A program made the position numbers and the translations under genes. Shown here one piece after another: positions 8,507 to 17,728 of a DNA stretch of 64,000 nt (the stretch's first letter is position 1; every line of letters begins with the position of its first letter). The stretch is taken from positions 62,001-126,000 of the forward strand of contig CAZOJT010000003.1 of assembly GCA_964580215.1 (NCBI GenBank). The letters run 5' to 3'. The stretch comes from SM23-73-3 sp964580215. GTDB lineage: Bacteria; Zixibacteria; MSB-5A5; SM1-73. The notes under the pieces were generated by a model that had not been told where the DNA came from, made no database searches, and saw nothing but the letters and a program-made list of their open reading frames with translations.

Positions 8507-8887
8507 CTACTGTCTACTGCCTATTGTATGTATAGTTACTTTCGGCTCTTTGTGAATTAGAAAATTTATCAAAGCGCTCACTATGCTAATCAGAAGAGCC
8601 GCCCAGAACGCCTTCCAGAAACTGGTGATCTCAAAACCTGACACCAATCCCGAGACCGCATATAGAAGAAAAGCATTGATGACCAGGGTGAAAAGACCCA
8701 GGCTGAATATGTTTATAGGCAGAGTCAAAAGTAAAAGAAAGGGTCTTAAAAAAACGTTTAAAATACCTAAAACCAGTGCGGCTAAGATTAGAACTCGCAA
8801 GTTTTCGATATAGATCAAATTGAAAATGCTAGCCACTATGAAGATTGAGATGGCAGTGACAAACCATTTTAACAGAAAAACTCTCAT
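8507..8887 (-). CDS. Phage holin family 4-like membrane protein
   Basis: 126 residues with four hydrophobic segments (about 6-26, 32-50, 54-78, 90-112). The motif 'NVFLRPFLLLLTLPINIFSLGLFTLVINAF' region (split: LRPFLLLLTLPIN, then LGLFTLVINA) is the hallmark of PF04020, small membrane proteins of unknown function widespread in bacteria. ATG start with GGAGTAAA directly upstream. It is 28 bases upstream of asnS and may share its transcript. Despite the family name there is no phage context. Confidence 0.85.
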   Translation of the reverse strand: MRVFLLKWFVTAISIFIVASIFNLIYIENLRVLILAALVLGILNVFLRPFLLLLTLPINIFSLGLFTLVINAFLLYAVSGLVSGFEITSFWKAFWAALLISIVSALINFLIHKEPKVTIHTIGSRQ

Positions 8888-9194
8888 TTTACTCCTTCGG
8901 GATGAATCCTCATAATCAATATCACCTCATTTTCTAAAAACTTGAGGCTCGGCTATTCGTATGAATGTGCGTATGCACTCATACGAGCTTCGCATCGTTG
9001 GTGAAACTCGTATCGACGGCTCGATACTCGACCTCGTCCTGAGGGACTCGGCCCGAGGGAAGCTCGGACTTCGAATTTCGTGTTTCCAGCATCGATACCA
9101 GCACGGACGTGCCCGTCTGGGCATCGCCACCGTCAGACCAGCTTCGAATTTCCTCATACGTATCTAAGATAACCTTAGCAATTATCTATGCAAC
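8888..9194. other. Intergenic stretch with palindromes, no gene seen
   Basis: Contains TCGTATGA (8957-8964) paired with TCATACGA (8979-8986), then overlapping short inverted repeats around CTCGTATCGACGGCTCGATA. Similar 'tcgtatgaat...gcatacg' fragments recur near 35140, 37608 and 43484. Short open frames here are not supported by homology or ribosome sites. Confidence 0.6.
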
Positions 9195-10082
9195 TCAAGA
9201 TGTGGTGTTCAGCTTATCATAATTGGGCAATCCCTTCAAAATTACAGTCCAACTTGGAAATTTATTGATGATCCTTCCTTTCATATCTTCGATCCAGAAC
9301 AGCTTACCCTGGTTTAATTTTATCTTCAAGGTCAACGGCGAATCCAAAAGATAAACTCCCCACCTCTTTCGGGCAAATGGAAGCAGTCCATTCTCTTTTG
9401 GGTTTGAACATAATGTATAAGCTCCTCTATAACCCAATCTTTCTATTTCTTTCTGAACGTATCGGTTAAATCTGCCGAAAGGATAAGACAAAAAGTTCAC
9501 GCTCTGACCTAACCTGTCTTCCAGGACCTCCTTTGATCTTTTCAGTTCATACTCCACGAATTGCTGTGGGATTTTGGTAAGATCAGGATGATTGACCGTA
9601 TGTGAGCCGAAGCCAAATCCGGCATCAGCCATCTTCTGTATCTGTTCCCAGCTTAAATGCTTTTTTTTATTTCTTCCCCAATTATAGTCCCACTCATTGT
9701 ATTTTCCTACATATCCGGTGATGACAAATATGCAGGCGGTAAAGCCGAACTTTTGCAAGAGAGGAAATGCATTCAGGTATACGTCCTCATAACCATCATC
9801 GAATGTGATAGCCATCTTCCTTCCATTGTATTCCTCATCAGAATTGAATACCTCCTCCAGCCCAATCGCTTTATACCCCTGCTCATAAAGAAACCTTATT
9901 CCTCTTTCGAACTGGCTGACCTTCTGTCGGGTAATGCTTAAGTCGAATCTATCACTCACCTGATGGTAAGCCAGAATGGGAGCTGTTGCTTTGGGTGGCT
10001 TTTTAAATTTTATTCTCCATAGAATATAAAAGAATAACCATGGTGTTATTGTCAGGATTACCACCCATATTAGCCAGGACAT
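9195..10082 (-). CDS. Membrane-anchored polysaccharide deacetylase
   Basis: 295 residues. An N-terminal membrane anchor (about residues 3-23) is followed by a NodB-type deacetylase domain: 'PILAYHQVSD' at ~35, TFDDG at 93-97 (motif 1, catalytic Asp and metal Asp), and 'SHTVNHPDL' near 160 (motif 2, metal-binding histidines), then 'FLSYPFGRFN'. The family removes N- or O-acetyl groups from cell-wall or capsule polysaccharides; the substrate cannot be told. ATG start; 27 bases downstream of the M16 protease gene. Confidence 0.88.
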   Translation of the reverse strand: MSWLIWVVILTITPWLFFYILWRIKFKKPPKATAPILAYHQVSDRFDLSITRQKVSQFERGIRFLYEQGYKAIGLEEVFNSDEEYNGRKMAITFDDGYEDVYLNAFPLLQKFGFTACIFVITGYVGKYNEWDYNWGRNKKKHLSWEQIQKMADAGFGFGSHTVNHPDLTKIPQQFVEYELKRSKEVLEDRLGQSVNFLSYPFGRFNRYVQKEIERLGYRGAYTLCSNPKENGLLPFARKRWGVYLLDSPLTLKIKLNQGKLFWIEDMKGRIINKFPSWTVILKGLPNYDKLNTTS

Positions 10083-10109
10083 GGTTATAAAAAAATGATT
10101 GGCTCTTTT

Positions 10110-11381
10110 TTAAAATTCCCCCCAATCTACTTGATTCAGCATACCTTTTCCCACCGGACCAAGCACCGCCGCTGACAACTTATCCGAGCTAAAAAAATCC
10201 TCGGCCACCTCGATTACATCCTTAGCTTTTATTCTATTAATAGAATTTATGGTCTGATCCAGATCCACATAATCATGCAGAAGCAGTTCATATCGAGCCA
10301 ATCGGTTCATCCGGTTGGAGGTGCTTTCCAGAGCCAGCAAAAGGTTTCCCTTCAACTGGTATTTTGCGTGGGAAAGCTCTTTGGAGGTGAGACTATCCTT
10401 CTTTAACTTTCGAATCTCCTTTAAAACCAACTCTATTACCCGAACCGTATTCTTTTTATGAGTCCCCATAGAGATTCCGAAAATCCCCGTGTCCTCAAAG
10501 AAATCAACGAACGTGTATACACTATATACCAACCCCAGCTTCTCCCTTATACTCTGAAAAAGGCGGGAGCTCATCCCCCCACCCAGGATATTACTTAATA
10601 CCAGTGTCGCATACCTCCTTTTGTCCCGGTAAGGGAAAGTGGAAACTCCCAGGTTGATATGGGTCTGAGCGGTTTTTTTCTTTGCTACCATCCGATCAGG
10701 CTCTACTTGGGGAGGCATTTGGTTTTCCGAGGCAGGATGGGGGTCTGAGCTAAACCTGAATTTCCTTTTAATTTTATTTACCAACTCCTCATGTTTGAAG
10801 TTACCAGAGGCGGCAATAACTACCCGGGGAGAGGTATAGTTTCTATTCATGAAATCGACCAGTCTACTTCTGGTCAACTTTAGTACGCTTTCAGCACTTC
10901 CTATGATCGGCCTTCCCAGAGGGTTTTCTCTCCACATGGCCCTCATCAAAAAGTCATGCACCAGATCCGCCGGTGAATCCTCCAGCTCCTTTATCTCAGA
11001 GAGTATTACCTTCCTTTCCTTCTCCAGATGAGAGGGGTTGAAAAGAGGGTTTTTGAGAATGTCGGAAAGAACGTCCAAGGCAACGTTTGTATGTTCGTCC
11101 AGCACCCGGGCAAAATAACAGGTATGCTCCCGACCGGTAAATGCGTTCAATGAGCCTCCCACAGATTCCAAAGAGGAGGCAATCTCTTTGGCTGTTCGTT
11201 TCTTGGTCCCTTTAAACAACATATGTTCAATGAAGTGGGAAGTGCCCGCCTCGTCGCTTTTCTCGTCCCGCGAGCCCACATCTATCCATACTCCAATGCT
11301 TATGGAGCGAACATAATCGATTCTTTCTGTAACCACCCGTATGCCGTTTTCTAAAACCGTCTTTTTGTATTGCTCTTTCAA
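10110..11381 (-). CDS. M16 family zinc peptidase (processing-peptidase-like)
   Basis: 423 residues, the usual size of a single-chain two-domain M16B peptidase. The inverted zinc motif HxxEH is at residues 49-53 (HFIEH), and the distal glutamate region is 'EIKELEDSPADLVH' near 130. The C-terminal M16 domain has 'LGGGMSSRLFQSIREKLGLVYS'-type sequence (split here as GGGMSSRLFQ and REKLGLVYSV). The start is TTG 11379-11381 with AGGAAAA upstream. Its position directly behind pnp is the common arrangement in many bacteria (ymxG-like). Confidence 0.9.
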   Translation of the reverse strand: MKEQYKKTVLENGIRVVTERIDYVRSISIGVWIDVGSRDEKSDEAGTSHFIEHMLFKGTKKRTAKEIASSLESVGGSLNAFTGREHTCYFARVLDEHTNVALDVLSDILKNPLFNPSHLEKERKVILSEIKELEDSPADLVHDFLMRAMWRENPLGRPIIGSAESVLKLTRSRLVDFMNRNYTSPRVVIAASGNFKHEELVNKIKRKFRFSSDPHPASENQMPPQVEPDRMVAKKKTAQTHINLGVSTFPYRDKRRYATLVLSNILGGGMSSRLFQSIREKLGLVYSVYTFVDFFEDTGIFGISMGTHKKNTVRVIELVLKEIRKLKKDSLTSKELSHAKYQLKGNLLLALESTSNRMNRLARYELLLHDYVDLDQTINSINRIKAKDVIEVAEDFFSSDKLSAAVLGPVGKGMLNQVDWGEF

Positions 11382-11482
11382 GTTAATTTTCCTTTCTAAC
11401 AGAGATGATCAAAAATGTCTTGAAGGAAACCTTTGTCCTCATTAGTCAGTTATCGGAAACTGAAGAGTCGAAAAAGTGGAAT

Positions 11483-13576
11483 CTACTTTCTTGCAGTTTT
11501 TGAGGAGAAACAGGCTTTTCTGGAAAGTCTGATTTTCCCTTCTGCATCTATCCCTATTATCTTGACTTTTGTCTCATCTCCCACGCTCAGGACGTCTTCC
11601 ACCTTGTCGATCCTGTGGGTATCTAACTCCGAGATATGGACAAGCCCATCCTGTCCGGGAAGTATCTCCACGAAGGCTCCGAATGTGGTAATTCTTTTCA
11701 CCGTGCCTGAGTATTCTTTCCCTATCTCCGGTTCCTCGATTAACCGCAAAATCATCTCATGTGCTGCCTCCCCCGCTTTCTGGTCTACGGAGGCGATGAA
11801 GACGGAACCATCATCCTCGATATCGATTTTGGCTCCGGTCTTCTCAATTATGCTTCTGATCATCTTCCCGCCCGGACCAATGATTTCACCAATTTTTTCC
11901 GGTTTTACCTTGAGGATGATAATGCGGGGAGCATATGCAGAGAGTTCAGGTCTGGGTTGGGCAATGGTTTGCTCCATTTTTTCCAGGATTTGCAGCCTGG
12001 CTTCCCTGGCTCTTGTTAAAGCTTCTTCCAAAAGCGTTAAGTCGACTCCTGATATCTTGACGTCCATCTGAAAGGCGGTGATGCCCAGGCGGGTTCCGGT
12101 CACCTTGAAGTCCATGTCTCCCAGATGATCCTCCAACCCCAGGATGTCGGTCAGGATGGCCTGTTTATTCTCTTCTTTAACCAACCCCATAGCAATCCCC
12201 GCCACCGGAGCCTTTATGGGCACTCCTGCATCCATCAGACAAAGGGTTCCTGCACAGACGGTTGCCATTGAGGATGAGCCATTTGATTCTAAAATGTCGG
12301 AGACTATCCGGACGGTATAAGGGAAGAGCTCCTCGCCGGGGATCACCGGCTGGATGGCTCTTTCTGCCAGCGCTCCATGCCCAATCTCCCTTCTTCCCGG
12401 TCCCCTGATAAATTTTATCTCCCCCACGCTAAAGGGAGGGAAATTATAATGAAGCATGTAACTTTTGGTGGATTCCCCCTCCAGATCGTCCACTCTCTGT
12501 TCATCTATCTTTGTCCCCAGAGTGGTAACTGCTAAACTTTGGGTTTGTCCCCGGGTGAAGAGAGCAGATCCATGAGTGCGAGGCAGAATGCCCACCTCGC
12601 AGGTGATGGGCCGGATCTGATATATGTCCCTCCCATCCGTTCTTCTCCCCTCATTTAGGATCATCTGGCGCATGTCCTTCTTTTCCAACTCCTGCAGGAT
12701 GGACTTGATCTCTCTTTCGCTTTCCGGGAATTTTTCCAGAAGCTTTAGAGTAACCGAATCCAGAAGGTCTTCCAGCTTTTCTTTCCTTTCCAACTTGTCT
12801 GCGGCTCGGTTAACTTCCTTTATCTTCTCCAATCCCAGAGCGGAGATCGCCTCCACCAGTTCAGGATTTCTGGAAGGAGGTTCCACTTCGGGCTTGGGCT
12901 TGCCCACTTTTGCGCGGAGTTCCTCCTGTAATCCGACTATAAACTTGATTTTCTCGTGTCCAAACTCCAGAGCGGAAAGCAGGTCTTGCTCGGAGACCTC
13001 CCGACATTCCCCTTCAACCATATTAACAAAATCCTTAGTTCCTGCCACCACCAGATTTATATCACTCTCTTCCAGTTCTGAGAAAGTAGGGTTGACGACA
13101 AACTCTCCGTTCAACCTTCCAACCCGCACCGCACCGACTGGTTGATAGAAGGGTATCTCCGAGATGCTTAAAGCGGTGGAGGCACCTATAAGTCCCGGCA
13201 CATCTGCATCATTTTCCTGATCTGAGGAGAGGACTGTCACCATGATCTGGACCTCTTTAAAGTACCCTTCCGGAAACAGAGGACGCAAAGTCCGATCAAT
13301 CAGGCGAGCGCTTACCGTTTCCTTTTCGCTGGGTCGTCCTTCCCTTTTGAAAAAACCTCCTGGGATTTTACCTGCCGCATAAGCTTTCTCCCGATAGTCC
13401 ACCAATAGAGGGAAAAAGTCCTGCTCCTCATCAACCTGTTTTGCCTCCACCGCGGTGGCTAAAATCACCGTATCCCCTAAACGCACCATGGCGGCACCAT
13501 GAGCCTGTTTGGCAACCTTTCCCGTTTCCACCGCCAAGGTTTTGCCGCCCAACTCTATCTTTAATTTTGATTCCAT
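11483..13576 (-). CDS. pnp: Polyribonucleotide nucleotidyltransferase
   Basis: 697 residues from ATG 13576; an in-frame ATG at 13591 would add five residues, but GGGAG placed nine bases before 13576 decides for the shorter form. It degrades RNA 3' to 5' phosphorolytically in the degradosome. Visible are two RNase PH domains (about 10-230 and 310-545), with 'FTRGQTQ' and 'MDFKVTGT', a KH domain ('IIGPGGKMIRSI', ~560) and a C-terminal S1 domain ('GTVKRITTFGAFVEI', ~625). Lies after rpsO, the classical order. Confidence 0.96.
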   Translation of the reverse strand: MESKLKIELGGKTLAVETGKVAKQAHGAAMVRLGDTVILATAVEAKQVDEEQDFFPLLVDYREKAYAAGKIPGGFFKREGRPSEKETVSARLIDRTLRPLFPEGYFKEVQIMVTVLSSDQENDADVPGLIGASTALSISEIPFYQPVGAVRVGRLNGEFVVNPTFSELEESDINLVVAGTKDFVNMVEGECREVSEQDLLSALEFGHEKIKFIVGLQEELRAKVGKPKPEVEPPSRNPELVEAISALGLEKIKEVNRAADKLERKEKLEDLLDSVTLKLLEKFPESEREIKSILQELEKKDMRQMILNEGRRTDGRDIYQIRPITCEVGILPRTHGSALFTRGQTQSLAVTTLGTKIDEQRVDDLEGESTKSYMLHYNFPPFSVGEIKFIRGPGRREIGHGALAERAIQPVIPGEELFPYTVRIVSDILESNGSSSMATVCAGTLCLMDAGVPIKAPVAGIAMGLVKEENKQAILTDILGLEDHLGDMDFKVTGTRLGITAFQMDVKISGVDLTLLEEALTRAREARLQILEKMEQTIAQPRPELSAYAPRIIILKVKPEKIGEIIGPGGKMIRSIIEKTGAKIDIEDDGSVFIASVDQKAGEAAHEMILRLIEEPEIGKEYSGTVKRITTFGAFVEILPGQDGLVHISELDTHRIDKVEDVLSVGDETKVKIIGIDAEGKIRLSRKACFSSKTARK

Positions 13577-13658
13577 CCTAAAAACTCCCATCTCAGCTAA
13601 AAGTTATAACCAGTGCAACCAAAAATGAGGGTACCTTTCAGCTTGCCGAGCAAATTTA

Positions 13659-13928
13659 CTATTTCCTTAAGCCTAATTCTTTCACTATCTTTCGATAATC
13701 ATCCATATCCGTATCCTTCAAATAGTCTAAAAGCCTCCTTCTTTTCCCCACCAATTTCATAAGACCTCTTCTGGTGCTGAAATCCTTGGTATGTTTTTTC
13801 AGATGCTCTGTCAACTGACTGATCCTTTCAGTAAGTAGAGCGATCTGAACCTCAGGCGAACCGGTATCCTCATCATGCATGCGATATTCCCTTATCAACC
13901 TTTCCTTTTTGTCCCGGGTAAGTGGCAA
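13659..13928 (-). CDS. rpsO: 30S ribosomal protein S15
   Basis: 89 residues, normal length. It binds the central domain of 16S rRNA. The sequence contains the family core 'EDTGSPEVQIALLTERI' and 'LMKLVGKRRRLLDYL'. ATG start. In many bacteria S15 represses its own mRNA through a leader structure; the 28-base gap to ribF leaves no room for a leader, so here it is expressed from the operon. The pnp gene follows after 82 bases. Confidence 0.97.
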   Translation of the reverse strand: MPLTRDKKERLIREYRMHDEDTGSPEVQIALLTERISQLTEHLKKHTKDFSTRRGLMKLVGKRRRLLDYLKDTDMDDYRKIVKELGLRK

Positions 13929-13956
13929 GATATCCTCCTTAGTATATCTTTTCGAT

Positions 13957-14898
13957 TCAGTTTGAACGATCTATTCGGAACATCTCTTTGATTCTTTTTT
14001 CATCTGATTTCAACTGATCCTTTAAATACTCGGGATGAGCAAACTTTTTAGGTTCCCTAACCCAATTTTCCACCAGAAGCTCCACTCTAAAGTGGCCAAT
14101 ATTCCTTTCTAGCCCGAACACGTGAACCTCCACCGAACGGGTGTTCTCACCGAAGGTGGGTTTGGATCCAATATACATCATCCCTACGTAACTTTTTCCT
14201 TCAAGTTGCACGCCGGTGCTGTAAACCCCATCGGGGGGCAGAAGTTTCCTTGAGGGAATTTCCAGATTCAGGGTGGGATAGCCTAAGCTTTTTCCTCTCC
14301 CCTTCCCTCTGATTACTGTGCCAGAGAGCGGATAGCTGTGGCCTAATAGGCTTTTAGCTTCAGCAAATTCTCCTGCTTCAAGCTCCTTTCTGATCCGGCT
14401 ACTGCTTACCCTTATCCCATTAACATGCAGGGGGGAAACTACCTCCAGATTGAAGTTATACTTTAAAGCCGCCTTTTTTAGAAGATCGATTTTACCGGCT
14501 CTGTTTTTTCCGAAGGCATGATCATATCCTACCACCAGATTCCCGACATTGAGTTTCCTCACCAGAATTTTATCCACGAACTCCTCGGCTGAATATTCCC
14601 TAAGTTGTTCATCAAAATTCATCACCACCGTCTCCTCTACCCCTAACTTTTCCAAAAGCGCAAGTTTCTCCTCCAGCGTGGTCAAAAGATTTGGGGCATT
14701 ATCAGGTGCCACCACGCTCTGAGGGTGGGGCTCGTAGGTGACCACCACCCCCGCTCTTTTCTTTTCTTTAGATTTCTCAATCAACCTTCTAATTATAGCC
14801 TGATGACCCAGATGAACTCCATCAAAGCTTCCCAGGGTCGCCACCGGCTTCTCAAATGCCTGAAAATCGACCTTTATTATATCAAAACAAACGTGCAT
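13957..14898 (-). CDS. ribF: Bifunctional riboflavin kinase / FAD synthetase
   Basis: 313 residues. It converts riboflavin to FMN and FMN to FAD. The N-terminal FAD synthetase domain has 'TLGSFDGVHLGHQAII' (nucleotidyltransferase HxGH-type motif, ~residue 22-37) and 'GYDHAFGKNRAG'; 'SSSRIRKELEAGEF' follows. The C-terminal kinase domain has 'GKGRGKSLGYPTLNLEI' (~200) and 'GVYSTGV'. ATG start. It sits between truB and rpsO as in many bacterial nusA-infB operons. Confidence 0.95.
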   Translation of the reverse strand: MHVCFDIIKVDFQAFEKPVATLGSFDGVHLGHQAIIRRLIEKSKEKKRAGVVVTYEPHPQSVVAPDNAPNLLTTLEEKLALLEKLGVEETVVMNFDEQLREYSAEEFVDKILVRKLNVGNLVVGYDHAFGKNRAGKIDLLKKAALKYNFNLEVVSPLHVNGIRVSSSRIRKELEAGEFAEAKSLLGHSYPLSGTVIRGKGRGKSLGYPTLNLEIPSRKLLPPDGVYSTGVQLEGKSYVGMMYIGSKPTFGENTRSVEVHVFGLERNIGHFRVELLVENWVREPKKFAHPEYLKDQLKSDEKRIKEMFRIDRSN

Positions 14899-14903
14899 GG
14901 CGT

Positions 14904-14962
14904 TGGTTTAATTGAACTTTTGAACTCTTAAACCTTTGAACTTTTGAACCTTTGAACTTTAC
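14904..14962. repeat. Short tandem degenerate repeat (TTGAACYTTTGAAC)
   Basis: The truB-ribF gap is made of about six copies of a 7-10 base unit resembling TTTGAACTT. A shorter relative (CCCTTGAACTCTTGAACC) is at 35586. No function can be assigned. Confidence 0.6.
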
Positions 14963-14966
14963 ATAA

Positions 14967-15899
14967 CTATACCACCCGAACGTATTCAAATAGCTTATTT
15001 TTGTAATCTAAATCCAGAAAATTCCTCGCCGAGCTTAACGCTTTGCCAATGGCGATGATGTTTTTTTGACCATCTTTTATCGAAATGGTTTGATTTTGAT
15101 CAAAATCCGTCTCTATCGATAATACTGATGAAGGAGCAAGAGGAACCCCATGCCGAACTTTTTCAGTAAAACTTTCCTTCACCACCACCGAAGGAAGATG
15201 AGCCAAAGCTTTCTCTATGGGGATCAGAAGATCACAGATTTTATTCTCATCCTCAACATCGGAGATTTTCTCAAGACCCAACGCCTCCTGGAGCTTGAAT
15301 GGCCCAACCCGGGTCCGTTGCAGAGAGAAAAGATATGCTCCGCATCCTAACTTCTCCCCCAGATCGAAAGCTAAGCTTCTGATGTAGGTTCCCTTGGAAC
15401 AACTGATCCTTAACTTAACATATGGTATATTGATATCTATCACATCAATATCCTTTATCTCCACCTCTCTTTTTTTAACCTCCACCCTCTTTTTTGCCCT
15501 GGCGTATTGATAAAGCTTTTTGCCCTTGTATTTTATGGCAGAATGCAAAGGAGGAACCTGCCATATCTTCCCTTTGAATGAATCAATTGCCTTCCTTATC
15601 TGGCCGGGACTTATCTTAAAATTCTCTTTTATCTCTGTGACCTTTCCCTCGCCGTCATAGGTTTCGGTGGTGATCCCCAACTTGATCACCGCCTCATATT
15701 CCTTGTCATATTCAGTTAGAAACTGCACCACCTTGGTGGCTCTGCCCACACAGGCTAAAAGAACCCCGCTGGCACTGGGATCTAAGGTTCCGGTGTGTCC
15801 AATTCTTCTGATGTGTAAAATCTGTCTCAGTCTCTGTATCACATCATGTGAGGTCACCCCGGATGGTTTGTTGACTGGTAAAACTCCGGACAGGTTCAT
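14967..15899 (-). CDS. truB: tRNA pseudouridine(55) synthase
   Basis: 310 residues. It isomerises U55 of tRNAs to pseudouridine. The N-terminus 'GVLPVNKPSGVTSHDVI' and the catalytic motif 'GHTGTLDPSASGVLL' (Asp near residue 41) are clear; a C-terminal PUA-like part follows. Its start overlaps the end of the upstream DHH gene by 56 bases; the N-terminal motif requires this start, so the overlap is real and suggests translational coupling. Confidence 0.96.
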   Translation of the reverse strand: MNLSGVLPVNKPSGVTSHDVIQRLRQILHIRRIGHTGTLDPSASGVLLACVGRATKVVQFLTEYDKEYEAVIKLGITTETYDGEGKVTEIKENFKISPGQIRKAIDSFKGKIWQVPPLHSAIKYKGKKLYQYARAKKRVEVKKREVEIKDIDVIDINIPYVKLRISCSKGTYIRSLAFDLGEKLGCGAYLFSLQRTRVGPFKLQEALGLEKISDVEDENKICDLLIPIEKALAHLPSVVVKESFTEKVRHGVPLAPSSVLSIETDFDQNQTISIKDGQKNIIAIGKALSSARNFLDLDYKNKLFEYVRVV

Positions 15900-16881
15900 C
15901 CTTCAAGGTTTTTTGAATTTGTTCCAGGATAATCTTCTTAGCCTGCTTCAAGCTACACTTGAGAGTACAGCCAGCCGCATTTCTGTGTCCTCCCCCTCCG
16001 AAAGCTCTGGCCACCTTTGTCACATCAAATTCATTTTGTGACCTTAAGTTCACTTTGGTCTTTCCATTTTCCTTCTCGGTGAAAAGAAGCCCTATCTCCA
16101 CCCCCTTCAAAAAGAGCGAATAGTTCACCACTCCCTCCATCTCTTTTGGATCAACCCCCAGACCAGATAGAAGATCACACTTGACGGTCATGGCGCAAAT
16201 CCTTCCTTCAGCCATGATCTCAGGATTGCTCAGAATTGATCCCAGAAGTTTTAAAAAAGGGAGAGAATGGTTAAAATAGATCTGATTGACAACATACTTG
16301 GGATCGGCTCCTGATTCTATCAGCTCCGCACAAACCCTCAGACAACGGGATGAGGTGTTGGAGAATTTGAATCTACCCGTGTCGCTAAGGATGGCGGCAT
16401 AAAGCTGGTTGGCTACAGAGGGGGTTATGGGAAAACCAGATACCTTAAGCAGGGAAAAGATTATCTCCCCTACGGCTGAAGCATCCACATCCACGTAGTT
16501 GAAGGCGCCAAACTTTTCATTATCTGGATGGTGGTCTATATTTATCAATACAGCCGAAGGAGGGATCAATTTTTCCACCTGGCCCACCCGGCTAATAGAA
16601 GTGGAGTCCAGAACGAAAACCAGATCTGGGGCAGCCTCAACAACCTTTTGATCCTTTACAGTCTCCAAGTTCTCAACCTTTCCATGGGGGTCCAAAAATT
16701 TGTATTTGCAGGGCAAATCACTCTGGTTGATGATCCGACAACTCTTCCCCCGGCTTTCCACAAGCTCAAGTAAAGCCAACTGGGACCCGACCGAATCCCC
16801 ATCCGGATCGCGATGGGAGGTGATCAGAATCGTCCGGCTTCTTTTTATGAAATCTAAAATCTTTTCAAGTCTATTATTCAT
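15844..16881 (-). CDS. nrnA: DHH-family phosphoesterase (NrnA-type oligoribonuclease / pAp phosphatase)
   Basis: About 345 residues. It probably degrades nano-RNA and/or pAp. Visible are 'TSHRDPDGDSVGSQLAL' (metal-binding H and D, ~residue 20-35), 'FVLDST', the DHH motif in 'INIDHHPDN' (~120), and the DHHA1 domain end 'RAFGGGGHRNAAGC' (~315). The exact start is uncertain: GTG 16896 and ATG 16881 are both possible; I chose the ATG. It overlaps or abuts rbfA. Position between rbfA and truB is conserved in many phyla. Confidence 0.93.
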   Translation of the reverse strand: MNNRLEKILDFIKRSRTILITSHRDPDGDSVGSQLALLELVESRGKSCRIINQSDLPCKYKFLDPHGKVENLETVKDQKVVEAAPDLVFVLDSTSISRVGQVEKLIPPSAVLINIDHHPDNEKFGAFNYVDVDASAVGEIIFSLLKVSGFPITPSVANQLYAAILSDTGRFKFSNTSSRCLRVCAELIESGADPKYVVNQIYFNHSLPFLKLLGSILSNPEIMAEGRICAMTVKCDLLSGLGVDPKEMEGVVNYSLFLKGVEIGLLFTEKENGKTKVNLRSQNEFDVTKVARAFGGGGHRNAAGCTLKCSLKQAKKIILEQIQKTLKDEPVRSFTSQQTIRGDLT

Positions 16882-17299
16882 CTTCTGCATCTTCACTTAA
16901 GGTAGAGTCATCGTCAAAAGATCCATCCTGATCGATTTCGCCACCTTCTGGTCTTTCCGCTCGGTGAATCTTCTGGATCAACTTCTCAATGTGAGCGCCA
17001 TACTCCACCGATCCATCAAACTGAAAAAAAATCTCCGGGGTGTATTTAAGTCTTAGCTTCCTTCCTATCTCATGCTGGATAAATCTGGAGGCTCTTTTTA
17101 AGGCGGATGCACTTTCTTTTTTTGAATTTTCATCGCCCAGCACGCTATAGAATATCCTGGCGTGTTTGAGATCGATTGAGACTTCTACTCCGGTGATGGT
17201 CACAAAGCCAATTCCCGGATCCTTGAGCTCATTTTGAATTATATGAGCAATCTCTCTTTTTATTAAATCGCCCACCCGATCTTTCCTCTGGTACTGCAT
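16874..17299 (-). CDS. rbfA: Ribosome-binding factor A
   Basis: About 141 residues from ATG 17299 ('MQYQRKDRVGDLIKREI'); the frame extends to 17335, but the extra 12 residues have no family counterpart. RbfA matures the 5' end of 16S rRNA in 30S assembly. The core 'DPGIGFVTITGVEVS' followed by 'KHARIFYSVL' is diagnostic. After the KH-like domain there is an acidic tail (GGEIDQDGSFDDDSTLSEDAEDE-like, rich in D/E) that is longer than in most homologues. Confidence 0.93.
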   Translation of the reverse strand: MQYQRKDRVGDLIKREIAHIIQNELKDPGIGFVTITGVEVSIDLKHARIFYSVLGDENSKKESASALKRASRFIQHEIGRKLRLKYTPEIFFQFDGSVEYGAHIEKLIQKIHRAERPEGGEIDQDGSFDDDSTLSEDAEDE

Positions 17300-17379
17300 A
17301 TCTGTTCTTCTCTTTTGACGTTCATATAGCCACAACCGGGATCAAAGCGAATCATATCACAGCAAGCAAAACTTTGCTC

Positions 17380-17661
17380 CTAAAACAGCTCTATGGAATA
17401 ATCCAGTATCTGAACCCCATTTTCCTTACCTATAAAATCCACCACCCCAGAGAGGACCTGGTTGGCAAATTGCTTCTGATTAGCCACCACTGAGACCCCC
17501 AGGGTGGTTCTCTGCCACAGATCGTTGTGGTCCACCTCTGCGATGGAAACATTGAATCTGTTTTTTACTCTATCCTTTATCCCTTTCAGGACATGCCTCT
17601 TGCTCTTCAAAGATCCACTTCCGGGAATGTGAATGTCTATGCTCGCCACACCGACAACCAT
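17380..17661 (-). CDS. DUF503 (YlxP-like) protein
   Basis: 93 residues, usual length. It begins 'MVVGVASIDIHIPGSGSLK' and contains 'KSKRHVLKGIKDRVKNRFNVSIAEV', shown here as two parts (KSKRHVLKGIKDRV, NRFNVSIAEV), which identify DUF503. Function is not established; the gene is nearly always found between infB and rbfA, as here, suggesting a role linked to ribosome assembly or translation. ATG start. Confidence 0.93.
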   Translation of the reverse strand: MVVGVASIDIHIPGSGSLKSKRHVLKGIKDRVKNRFNVSIAEVDHNDLWQRTTLGVSVVANQKQFANQVLSGVVDFIGKENGVQILDYSIELF

Positions 17662-17728
17662 TTAAAGAGAAAAAGAAAGTTTAAGTTGAAAATTTTCCTT
17701 CTTAGTTTCAGCTTCAATTGTAGGCGGG

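Noticed and set aside
8507..8887. Prophage, because of a 'phage holin family' protein
   Set aside because: PF04020 proteins are ordinary bacterial membrane proteins, and no phage genes are nearby.
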